Positions 1 through 7,590 of a stretch of 14,604 nt of DNA are shown piece by piece. Origin of the DNA: an uncultured Odoribacter sp. (lineage in GTDB: Bacteria > Bacteroidota > Bacteroidia > Bacteroidales > Marinifilaceae); the NCBI GenBank assembly GCA_905193145.1, contig CAJJNP010000072.1:1-14604 (forward strand), given 5' to 3'. Position numbers and translations under genes: made by a program. Under the pieces are notes generated by a model. The model ran no database searches, was not told where the DNA came from, and saw only the letters and a list, made by a program, of their open reading frames with translations. The first letter of the stretch is position 1. Each line of letters begins with the position of its first letter.

Positions 1-535
1 TCACCGGTTTTCCAGATATAGTCCCGCCTGGAGATGAAGCTAACAAATTATTAAAGACCAAACTTGGTGTATGTAAATCCACTTCTGTTTTACCATCAAC
101 AGTCTCTTTGAGAATATAATACCCTAAAGAAAACTCACTCCGAATAACTAATTGGGTATTTGAAAATATTGAATATCCCGATTCGTTATCTGTCACTTTC
201 AAATTAATTTCATAAATCCCTGCCGGTCTCGTAATTGGAAAACTCAATATTGGACTTGTACTAATTGTATCTATTTTAACATTTGTAACAGTCGAAGATT
301 CTCCTCCATACCGTTGATTTATAGTCCATAAATAATCATAGTCCTTTTCAGCAGGAGTAACTTTCGGTTCGATTTCAAGAGTATCTTTAAATAAAATTTT
401 TTCATATTGAGTTTCCACATTCTGAATAGTCAAATCTGCAAACTCAGAGTAATCATAATTACCCTTATCATCAAAGCAGGCAAAATTACCTAAAGCCAAT
501 ATCAATAATATAAATAATTTCGTTCTCATATTCAT
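1..535 (-). CDS. PKD-like family surface lipoprotein, 3' end beyond the left edge (partial)
   Basis: This reading frame is open from an ATG at 535 to the window edge and gives 178 N-terminal residues with no stop. Residues 1-19 form a lipoprotein signal peptide with Cys20 as the probable lipidation site. The residues before it (Asn-Phe-Ala-Cys) are a loose lipobox, which is common in Bacteroidota. Cys is followed by FDDKGNYDY, an opening typical of the PKD-like family lipoproteins encoded beside SusC/SusD and DUF4843 genes. Two Ig/PKD-like stretches follow, one with 'YLWTIN' and one with 'YEINLKVTDNESGY', which resembles the conserved PKD strand. The acidic pair just after Cys suggests export to the cell surface. 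The gene starts 12 bp after the DUF4843 stop, so it is the fourth gene of the susC operon. A second in-frame ATG at 529 (MRTKLF...) could be the true start. The family is assigned from motif and context; its molecular function is unknown. Confidence 0.8.
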   Translation of the reverse strand, partial: MNMRTKLFILLILALGNFACFDDKGNYDYSEFADLTIQNVETQYEKILFKDTLEIEPKVTPAEKDYDYLWTINQRYGGESSTVTNVKIDTISTSPILSFPITRPAGIYEINLKVTDNESGYSIFSNTQLVIRSEFSLGYYILKETVDGKTEVDLHTPSLVFNNLLASSPGGTISGKPV

Positions 536-547
536 TACAAATTAATG

Positions 548-1369
548 TTAGAAAGTAACTTCACGTCCTATTGTTTCTCCAGCTTCTGGTTCTTCACGTA
601 AAATATCTTTTCCTGCAGCTTTCCGCACTGCATTTTCTTCATTTAAAGCTGTCTTGAAAAAGCTGTTCCAATAACCTGTCAAGCCCATATCTATTGACTG
701 CAAATAATCATCCGGTTCCCCAACTAAATTTGCAAAGAAATTCTCATCTACCACAACTCCAATTTCTGCTGCGACATCAATCATAAAACGATGCTTGACT
801 GGTCCATACTCTCCTGCAAAATACCACTCTGTCTTACGATCCCAGTGTATTGGTCTAGTCAAAATATTAGAAAAGCGGATAGTTCGAATATCATGACCAG
901 AAAAACCAGGTTTGAAATATTCGTTTTCTTTCACCTTAAATCTTAACACAACTTCATTTTCTGCCAAATCCGCCGTTTTTTTCAACACCACAGGCACTTT
1001 CGTCCTATTCGTATTAGCCGGCATCACATAGGCATCTTTTAACAATGGATCATCAAAAGCAACATAATGTGTTGACATAATTGCAGCGTCAGTACCCTCC
1101 GATATTTGCTCAAAAAGTATAGGACGTGGATAATCTGTTACAAAACCTGACGTTTCTACATCAATCCAAATCGTATCTAACATCTGTTCTGAAGGTAAAT
1201 AAATAAAAGTATAAACTGTCAAACTATCCGGATTCAACGGTTTCCCATAATAAAAATTCAACCTATCATTACCTTCTGCATGATAGGTATCCATTTCTTG
1301 CTCGCAAGCTGAGAATAAAAATGCAGAAAGCACTAGTATAAAATATAATATATTATTTCTCATAGCCAT
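548..1369 (-). CDS. DUF4843 domain-containing surface lipoprotein
   Basis: This 273-residue protein starts with a lipoprotein signal peptide; Cys22 in 'LFSACEQEMD' is the probable lipidation site. The rest matches the DUF4843 family: 'LNFYYGKPLNPDSLTVYTF' near residues 38-56, a 'DTIWIDVETSGF' strand, 'HYVAFDDP', 'VPVVLKK', 'NEYFKPGF' and 'RTIRFSNILTRPIHWD'. DUF4843 proteins are regularly encoded beside SusC/SusD pairs and PKD-like lipoproteins and have no established biochemical role. I infer an accessory ligand-binding or complex-stabilising part of the surface importer. It starts 4 bp after the susD stop and ends 12 bp before the PKD-like gene, so all are probably co-transcribed. Acidic residues at +2, +4 and +6 after Cys fit a surface-export signal. 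A second ATG at 1363 (MRNNIL...) is an equally good start and would give a 271-residue precursor. I see no Shine-Dalgarno sequence to decide between them. Confidence 0.88.
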   Translation of the reverse strand: MAMRNNILYFILVLSAFLFSACEQEMDTYHAEGNDRLNFYYGKPLNPDSLTVYTFIYLPSEQMLDTIWIDVETSGFVTDYPRPILFEQISEGTDAAIMSTHYVAFDDPLLKDAYVMPANTNRTKVPVVLKKTADLAENEVVLRFKVKENEYFKPGFSGHDIRTIRFSNILTRPIHWDRKTEWYFAGEYGPVKHRFMIDVAAEIGVVVDENFFANLVGEPDDYLQSIDMGLTGYWNSFFKTALNEENAVRKAAGKDILREEPEAGETIGREVTF

Positions 1370-1373
1370 TGTT

Positions 1374-2837
1374 TTAATTATTACCCAATTCTGTTTTTGG
1401 TAAAGGTAAGATATAATCTTTTTCAGTCACCTCCCGATCACCTTTCCACAACATTTGCTTCGTTCCCAATCTTTTATAAGTAAAGAACATTTGTCCTTCT
1501 CCAAAAAATTCTCGACGATATTCTTTTAAAATCTCATCATACAATTGACTCTGATTTAAATTTTGAGCAATAACACCACGGTCCTTCATATAAATCTTAT
1601 ACAAAGAATTAGCTTCTTGCACACTACTTGCGCATTCTATAGCTATCAGATACATTTCAGACAGACGTATTAAAGGAACAATATTAAAATGAGTTGTAAA
1701 ATCATTTTCTTCACTTTCAGATTGAGTGTATTTTTGAAAATCATAATAAAATTTACCAACTGTAGTGGATTCCATTTTCTTCCAGATTTTCTTGGGACGG
1801 TTATTGATATCCACAGACTGTCCCTCATACAAATCTTTATAATGAATCTCTGTTAAGTGTCCAGATAAAGATGTAAACAGATTTTTGACATAATCAGCCA
1901 AATGGTTATTATTTACAGCTAAAATACATTCTGACGGACAAGTAAGATATAGTTTATCATTTTGTAAATCCGTAAGACCAGACAAAGCAACAACTATTTT
2001 TCCGTCTTTTGTTTTTGCATTTATCACATTATTAGCAGCAACTCGTGCATTCTCTTTATCCCCTATATAGAGGTATAGGCGAGCTTTTAATCCTTCTAAG
2101 GCCCAATAATTAAAACGCATACGCCGGAATGCTAAAAATGAGTCTTCTAAATTTTGAATTGAAGAGTCATCTAATTCTTCAAACGTATATTGACACACAG
2201 GATCACTTTCTTGCAATAGCTTTTGGGCAGTTTCAATATCTTTCAATATCAGCGATACAAATTCTTCGTACGAATAATAAGGAACTGCATTTATTGATAC
2301 AGATGTTGCATAAGGCAACTGCACCTTAATAGAAGGATTTTGAGGGATTTGTCCAAACAATCGCAAAATATCGACATGGCAAAAAGCTCTAATTCCTAAT
2401 GCCTCTGCTTCTATGATTTTGCGCATATTATCACTTTGTATTGCATCACCATGAACTAGGATATTTTCTAAAACGCTATTTGTATGGGCAATAACTTCAT
2501 AATATGCTTTATAGACTCCCTTAATTTCTCCTTCTACATAAGCTGATTCATAATTAAAATCTTTCAACAAGCTTTCATCTTTTCCATTTCCAGTTGAAAA
2601 ATCCCAGAACTGAGCCAAATATTCCGTAAAAGTCATCGTCATCTTTGTGCCATACAGTGATGGAGTAGCCAATTTTATATAGCAACCGGTCAAAGCATCT
2701 TTAAATCCTTTTTCAGAAGAAAACATATCATCATTTTCCATCTGCGACTGCGGTTTCACATCCAACCAGTCATTGCAACTACTGCCTATCAGTATAGCCA
2801 TAAACAGAAATGCAAATATATTAAACTTTGTTTTCAT
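1374..2837 (-). CDS. SusD/RagB-family nutrient-binding outer-membrane lipoprotein
   Basis: This 487-residue protein has a signal peptide ending in 'LIGSSC', with Cys21 as the lipidated residue, followed by 'NDWLDVKPQSQ', the classic start of mature SusD-like proteins. The N-terminal SusD-like half includes the 'GFKDALTGCYIKLA' helix. The middle is helical and TPR-like ('EALGIRAFCHVDILRLFGQIP', 'EGLKARLYLYIGDKENAR'). The C-terminal SusD domain carries 'EYRREFFGEGQMFFTYKRLG' and the terminal 'YILPLPKTELGNN'. Family members form a lid on the paired SusC barrel and capture the ligand at the cell surface. Length is normal for the family. It lies 20 bp downstream of the SusC gene and 4 bp upstream of the DUF4843 gene. 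The ligand (glycan, glycopeptide or peptide) cannot be told from the sequence; no carbohydrate-active enzyme is encoded in the window. Confidence 0.95.
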   Translation of the reverse strand: MKTKFNIFAFLFMAILIGSSCNDWLDVKPQSQMENDDMFSSEKGFKDALTGCYIKLATPSLYGTKMTMTFTEYLAQFWDFSTGNGKDESLLKDFNYESAYVEGEIKGVYKAYYEVIAHTNSVLENILVHGDAIQSDNMRKIIEAEALGIRAFCHVDILRLFGQIPQNPSIKVQLPYATSVSINAVPYYSYEEFVSLILKDIETAQKLLQESDPVCQYTFEELDDSSIQNLEDSFLAFRRMRFNYWALEGLKARLYLYIGDKENARVAANNVINAKTKDGKIVVALSGLTDLQNDKLYLTCPSECILAVNNNHLADYVKNLFTSLSGHLTEIHYKDLYEGQSVDINNRPKKIWKKMESTTVGKFYYDFQKYTQSESEENDFTTHFNIVPLIRLSEMYLIAIECASSVQEANSLYKIYMKDRGVIAQNLNQSQLYDEILKEYRREFFGEGQMFFTYKRLGTKQMLWKGDREVTEKDYILPLPKTELGNN

Positions 2838-2857
2838 ATCAGTATTTATTTAGCAAT

Positions 2858-5800
2858 TTAAAATATCAGATTAACAGCAAACTCTATTCGGCGAGCAAAG
2901 GGGTAATCCGTTCCTCTTTCGCGTTTTATGGAAGAAATATAAAATATATCCGATATATTAGCATCAAAATTAATACTTCTCATTCCCAACTTCGCAACAA
3001 AAGGAGAATGCCAACGATATTGCAAACTTGCACTTTGCAACTGGAATACATTATCATCCATAATAAACCTAGAAGAATATCCGGTATCTTCATCTCCATA
3101 ACCTTTAAAAGGTTTTATATCTCCAGGACGTTGCCAACGATCTGACCAGACACGCTTATCGACATTATACTGAATCTCGCTATTAGTTACTTCCACTTTA
3201 TCTAAAAGAGTTTGATTATATTGTTGTCCTCCCCAATGAAAACCAAAATTCAAATTCAAAGTAAAATCTTTGTAAGTAAACAACGAATTGAAATTACCCT
3301 TGAACTTAGGTTCTTTTTGTCCACAATAACGTTTAGCTCCAGCCTGCCAAGTCGTAGTAACATTTCCATCAGCATCCAAATACAATTCTTTACCGGTACT
3401 CGGGTCGATACCCAGAGAAGGAACAGCATAAATAGCATATCTAGAATAACCTTCACGCAATAAAGTCTGATCTGCATTTTTGCCAACATAATTAGACATT
3501 TGGTTCTTTATAGCATCCGACAATTTAGTGATTTCATTTTTAGTATATGCCAATTTAGAACTTAACATCCAAATCACTTCTTTTTCCGTATTTCTAAGAA
3601 CATAGCCGTTAATTCCTGCCTCAAATCCAACATTATTTACTTCACCGACATTCGCAGTATAAGAAGGGAAACCATTTGCCAATGGTAAATCCATTTGGGA
3701 CAAAAGATTAGATGTAATCTTTTTATAGGCATCAAAAGTCAGAGACAAACGATTCTGCCATAAACCAACTTCGATGCCCAAATCATATTGATCAGTAATT
3801 TGCCACTCCAAATCCTTATTACCAATACCCATTAGTTCTACACCATTCCAAGTCATATAACGTTCGGAAGTAAGAGTTTGATATGTACGCAATGCTTGAT
3901 AAGAAGAGAATTGTTGAGAACCTGTTTTTCCGTAAGAACCACGCAAACGCAACAGATTTACCACTTGCTGACCTTCCATAAACTTTTCTTGGTGAATATT
4001 CCATCCGATACCTATACTGTAAAAAGGTGCAAATCGCTTATCTCCTCCAAACTGAGATGAACCATCTGCTCTGAAAGAGAAATCGGTATAATAACGATTA
4101 TCGTAAGTATAGTTTACATTTCCTGTAAAACCTACTTGACGTGTCAGGCTTTCAACTCCTTGAGGACGACCGTTTCGCTCATATTGGAGTGCATTACCAA
4201 GAAAATCATAATCTTGATTATTAAAGCCTTCAGCCTTAAAAGTATAATAGAAATCTTTACTATTTTTCAGAGACCAATCTAACCCCACATACAACTGATG
4301 CTTTTCTGCAAACAATTTTGAATATGATAAAGTCACACGACTTTCTAATGAGGTCCTTTCACCTGTTTTGTATTCATAGCTACCTTTACGGAAATGGTTC
4401 TCTGGACCTTTATAATCTATGGTGTTAAAAGAAGAATGCTCTGCAGGAAGGAACTTGTCGTGTCGGGAATGCTCTTTACTTATACCTATCTGCCCTCTCA
4501 ACTGTATTCCCTCTATTATATCCCATTCTATTGAAAAATTATTAGTCATCACATCTGATTGGGTCTTATCCTGTGTATTAAGTGTTGCATTATACAATGG
4601 ATTCGGCACCTCATTTCCCAACATAGTGGTATAAATGGGAATACACTCTCCATTTTCATCTGTTGGCACCCAATAAGGATTCATTTTAGCATATTCACTG
4701 AATGAGCCATATTTACTTTCTGATGAATTGTTATAATCCAATATCATCTGATTTTGAAATATCACATTTTTCAAAACATATGAGAGAGTCAATGTTCCTG
4801 AAAACGTATTACGATCAGAATCTTTCATAGCTCCTTGAATTTTATTGTAATAGACTCCTGCTCCCCAACGAAATTCTTCGCTACCACCTTCCAAACGAAG
4901 ATTATATTTTTGTCCAACTCCTACGCGTACCGGTTCTGATAACCAATAAGTATCAACACCCCTAATTACATCTTTCAAGGTTGCATAATACATCTCTTCC
5001 ATTTTCTGTATATCATGTGGGTCGCCATCTTTTCCATCATAAAGCCCAACTTTCTTTTCTAATGCCAATTTATCGCTTGCATGCAAAAGGTCATAAGAAG
5101 ACAAATCCGGCATTTCCAAACTAAATCCGGCTTTTGCCGTTATTTTTAATCTGCCAGCTTCAGGTTTTTTAGTTATTACCACAATTACACCATTCGCACC
5201 TCGTGAACCATAGATTGCTGTAGCTGATGCATCTTTCAATATATTAATACTCTCAACGTCCTCATCATTAAAGTCCATCAATTTTTCTATCGATATTTCA
5301 AAACCATCCATAATAATTAACGGTTGATTTAATTTTTGAGCCGTTTGATTATTCAATTCATCCATTGACATAGGCAATGATGAATTACCACGGATATTGA
5401 TTTCCGGCAAAGCATTCGGATTACTACCCAATGCATTATTCGCAACAACATTGAATGCAGGATCTATGTTTTTCAAGGTTGACAATAAATTCTGCCCCTT
5501 AAACATTTTTAACTCCTTATCAGAAATAGTAGTTACTGCTCCTGTATAACTTTCACGCGATTTATTGAAAATACCGGTCACCACCACCTCATCTATTTCA
5601 GTTGCATCTTCCTCTAATTTCACATTAATTTCAGACTTTCCATTTATCGCTACTTCTAACGTTTTCATTCCTACAAAAGAAAAAACCAAAATAGTAGCAT
5701 GCTCCTTCTGCACTGTCAACTCGTATTGTCCATCTGCATCTGTTGCTGTACCTAAAGTTGTTCCCTTCAACATAACTGTCACCCCTGGCATTGCAACGCC

Positions 5801-6199
5801 CTGTTTATCTGTCACCTTACCTTTAATAACAATCGTTTTTAATTCCTGTTCATTCGTCACTACTTTAGGAGAAATAACTATATGCCCATCCATAATTTCA
5901 TATTTCAAAGGCTTATCAGCAAGAACTTCGTCTAAAACTTCTGCAACAGTTTTCCCCTTCAGATTAGCATTTACAGTATACCCCTGTACATCTTCATGGT
6001 TATAAATAAAACGTAAGTGAGTACGCTGCTGCATTTGTTCAAAAAGCGTTTCCAAATTAACCTCTCCCAATTGGAGATTGATCTTCTTTTCTTGTGACCA
6101 CACCTCTGCATTCAGACTGTTATACGTCAGTGCAATCACCAGAAACATGAGTTTAATTTTAATCATGATCCAGATTAGTGTTTGAATTGTTTTTTTCAT
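2858..6199 (-). CDS. SusC/RagA-family TonB-dependent receptor with STN signalling domain
   Basis: I place the start at the ATG at 6199 (MKKTIQTLIW...), giving 1113 residues. The frame stays open to another ATG at 6271, but that lies inside a hairpin and would put 24 non-signal residues before a good signal peptide. Order of parts: signal peptide (about 1-31), STN domain (about 38-110, 'LETLFEQMQQRTHLRFIYN'), CarboxypepD-regulatory-like Ig domain (about 124-195, 'GVTVMLKGTTLGTATDADG'), TonB-box-like segment (about 202-208, 'IDEVVVTG'), plug (about 215-345, with 'LIIMDGF', 'ILKDASATAIYGSRGANG'), then a 22-strand-type barrel ending in 'RRIEFAVNLIF' with terminal Phe. It imports a ligand captured by the SusD partner, powered by TonB. 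The STN domain is the part that talks to FecR-type anti-sigma factors, and such a gene lies directly upstream, so this receptor probably also senses its substrate and induces its own operon. Confidence 0.95.
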   Translation of the reverse strand: MKKTIQTLIWIMIKIKLMFLVIALTYNSLNAEVWSQEKKINLQLGEVNLETLFEQMQQRTHLRFIYNHEDVQGYTVNANLKGKTVAEVLDEVLADKPLKYEIMDGHIVISPKVVTNEQELKTIVIKGKVTDKQGVAMPGVTVMLKGTTLGTATDADGQYELTVQKEHATILVFSFVGMKTLEVAINGKSEINVKLEEDATEIDEVVVTGIFNKSRESYTGAVTTISDKELKMFKGQNLLSTLKNIDPAFNVVANNALGSNPNALPEINIRGNSSLPMSMDELNNQTAQKLNQPLIIMDGFEISIEKLMDFNDEDVESINILKDASATAIYGSRGANGVIVVITKKPEAGRLKITAKAGFSLEMPDLSSYDLLHASDKLALEKKVGLYDGKDGDPHDIQKMEEMYYATLKDVIRGVDTYWLSEPVRVGVGQKYNLRLEGGSEEFRWGAGVYYNKIQGAMKDSDRNTFSGTLTLSYVLKNVIFQNQMILDYNNSSESKYGSFSEYAKMNPYWVPTDENGECIPIYTTMLGNEVPNPLYNATLNTQDKTQSDVMTNNFSIEWDIIEGIQLRGQIGISKEHSRHDKFLPAEHSSFNTIDYKGPENHFRKGSYEYKTGERTSLESRVTLSYSKLFAEKHQLYVGLDWSLKNSKDFYYTFKAEGFNNQDYDFLGNALQYERNGRPQGVESLTRQVGFTGNVNYTYDNRYYTDFSFRADGSSQFGGDKRFAPFYSIGIGWNIHQEKFMEGQQVVNLLRLRGSYGKTGSQQFSSYQALRTYQTLTSERYMTWNGVELMGIGNKDLEWQITDQYDLGIEVGLWQNRLSLTFDAYKKITSNLLSQMDLPLANGFPSYTANVGEVNNVGFEAGINGYVLRNTEKEVIWMLSSKLAYTKNEITKLSDAIKNQMSNYVGKNADQTLLREGYSRYAIYAVPSLGIDPSTGKELYLDADGNVTTTWQAGAKRYCGQKEPKFKGNFNSLFTYKDFTLNLNFGFHWGGQQYNQTLLDKVEVTNSEIQYNVDKRVWSDRWQRPGDIKPFKGYGDEDTGYSSRFIMDDNVFQLQSASLQYRWHSPFVAKLGMRSINFDANISDIFYISSIKRERGTDYPFARRIEFAVNLIF

Positions 6200-6248
6200 A
6201 ACTTTGTTGTTAATGTTTGACATCATTCCCTTGACTAGAGGGAGTTCC

Positions 6249-6278
6249 TGCCGGAGTGTATTGGCGTACATTCCGGCA
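6249..6278 (-). promoter_or_regulatory. Hairpin in the fecR-susC intergenic leader
   Basis: The 119-bp gap between fecR and the susC start (6200-6318) holds an 11-bp inverted repeat, 6249-6259 against 6268-6278, with one G/T mismatch and an 8-nt loop. A weaker 5-bp hairpin (6227-6231 with 6239-6243) follows on the susC side. In the susC direction both would fold in the 5' leader of the susC mRNA, with no T-run after them, so they look like a leader or mRNA-stability structure, not a terminator. On the plus strand the same large hairpin is followed by a T-rich tract (6279-6300), the form of an intrinsic terminator for antisense transcripts. I see no TAnnTTTG box in the gap, so susC is either read through from fecR or uses an ECF-dependent promoter that I cannot recognise. 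Confidence 0.5.
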
Positions 6279-6318
6279 TTTTGTTTTTTAATTTTGTTTT
6301 ATTGGTTACTTTTGATTT

Positions 6319-7491
6319 TTAATATTTATTTGATTTCACTATTAATGTTCTATCTTTTAACTCTAAACGGATTTTTTGTGTTCGCTCTAATTTTTCAATA
6401 ACCTCCTCTATACTACTGCTACGCGAGAACCATGCTGTAAAATGCAAATCTTTTAGAGAGGGACTCATATAAAATATTTCCAGATTATACCAACGGGACA
6501 ATTCATTTAATAAAAGTTCCAATGACTGATGTTTAAAACAAAATGCATTGTATCTCCATGCAATGGCCTCCTCCAAATCAACTTCTTTCACCTCTATTTC
6601 TCCATCAATCAAAGCAGCCTGTTGTCCGGGCTGCAAAACAATCACTTTGCCTTGCTGTTCCAACTGCACACCTCCTTCAGCCAAAGTCGTAGAAGATGGC
6701 ATATCAGCATAATTACGGACATTAAATTTTGTTCCTGTCACCCGCACATCAATATCACTTATATGCACAATAAACGGATGTTCTGCATCTTTAACCACAT
6801 TGAAATACGCTTCACCTTTTAAACTCACTTCACGTCTATCTCCTTTAAAAGCCACAGGATAAGTTATTTCACTCTCGGCATTTAACCACACTGAAGTTCC
6901 ATCTGCTAATATCAACTCATATTCAGCTCCTCGTGGCACTCTAAGCGTATTATACTTCACCTCTCCCCCAACTTCTTTATTCACATAATGTACAGCATCC
7001 TTTTTTGCCTGAATAACAGCCCCCTCTTCGTTCACATTCCTTAAATCAGTTTTTTCGCCTAAATAAACTGTAGCTCCATTACTCAATACCAACTCCACCT
7101 TGTTATTATTTCCGGTTTCCTGAACAGTATAACTTGAACTTCTTCTATCACCCCTCTGCCATTGAATTATCTGCCATAAAGCCGAACATCCAACAACAAG
7201 TACTGCTACGGCAGCAACAGCTCTCAACCTTCTACGCAAACGCAAACGTGATTCCTGTCTCTGCCGACGTTCATACAAACGCATCCAAGCCGTTACAATT
7301 TCACCTTGGTATTGCTGCTGCGGATGTCTCTTCCAAAAATCATCGTTTAGAATTCTATGATACATAGCTTCATTAGCTGGATTATCTTTTCTCCAAGCAT
7401 TTATTAATGTCTGTTCATCCGCAGAAATATCTCCTTGTAATGAACGTACAAGCAAGTCTACAATTTTTGAATATTCATCAAACTTTTTCAT
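6319..7491 (-). CDS. FecR-family anti-sigma factor / sigma regulator with C-terminal DUF4974 domain
   Basis: This 390-residue protein is an inner-membrane signal relay. The cytoplasmic N-terminal part (about 1-90) ends in an Arg-rich stretch (82-90), followed by one transmembrane helix (about 91-110, 'AVAAVAVLVVGCSALWQII'). The periplasmic FecR domain (about 125-280) carries 'RVPRGAEYELILADGTSVWLN' split over 184-204, 'EVSLKGEAYFNV' and 'VTGTKFNVRNY'. The C-terminal DUF4974/STN-like domain (about 318-388) includes 'LELLLNELSRWYNLEIFY'. Family knowledge: such proteins hold an ECF sigma factor at the membrane and release it when the STN domain of a ligand-loaded TonB receptor contacts the periplasmic part. 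Gly253-Thr254 sits at the position where relatives such as FoxR self-cleave. The gene lies 99 bp downstream of the sigma gene and 119 bp upstream of the receptor gene, the standard order for this module. Confidence 0.94.
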   Translation of the reverse strand: MKKFDEYSKIVDLLVRSLQGDISADEQTLINAWRKDNPANEAMYHRILNDDFWKRHPQQQYQGEIVTAWMRLYERRQRQESRLRLRRRLRAVAAVAVLVVGCSALWQIIQWQRGDRRSSSYTVQETGNNNKVELVLSNGATVYLGEKTDLRNVNEEGAVIQAKKDAVHYVNKEVGGEVKYNTLRVPRGAEYELILADGTSVWLNAESEITYPVAFKGDRREVSLKGEAYFNVVKDAEHPFIVHISDIDVRVTGTKFNVRNYADMPSSTTLAEGGVQLEQQGKVIVLQPGQQAALIDGEIEVKEVDLEEAIAWRYNAFCFKHQSLELLLNELSRWYNLEIFYMSPSLKDLHFTAWFSRSSSIEEVIEKLERTQKIRLELKDRTLIVKSNKY

Positions 7492-7590
7492 TGTTTTATC
7501 ATTTACATAGATATGACGTACACACCCCTCAAAAGAGGTATATAATTTTCAAAAAAAATCAAGCAAACGCTATTTTTTACAGATAAGGAT
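7492..7590 (-). other. 99-bp gap between sigma and fecR genes
   Basis: There is no room for a gene here. Read in the sigma-to-fecR direction it holds an A8/T8 tract (7551-7558), a small CCTC/GAGG hairpin with a four-T loop (about 7527-7538) and a G-rich run just after it, then AT-rich sequence up to the fecR ATG at 7491. The small hairpin is too short and lacks a following T-run to be called a terminator. A separate fecR promoter or an ECF autoregulatory site is possible, but no TAnnTTTG box is visible. I claim no function. Confidence 0.3.

Noticed and set aside
5565..6005. 146-codon open frame on the plus strand inside the SusC gene
   Set aside because: It is antisense to the STN/plug coding region, has no signal or domain I recognise, and fits the low-complexity pattern of an antisense shadow. 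Other antisense frames in the window were rejected for the same reason.
6200..6271. N-terminal extension of the SusC-like protein to the ATG at 6271
   Set aside because: The ATG lies within the arm of the leader hairpin, and the extra 24 residues come before a complete signal peptide starting at 6199.
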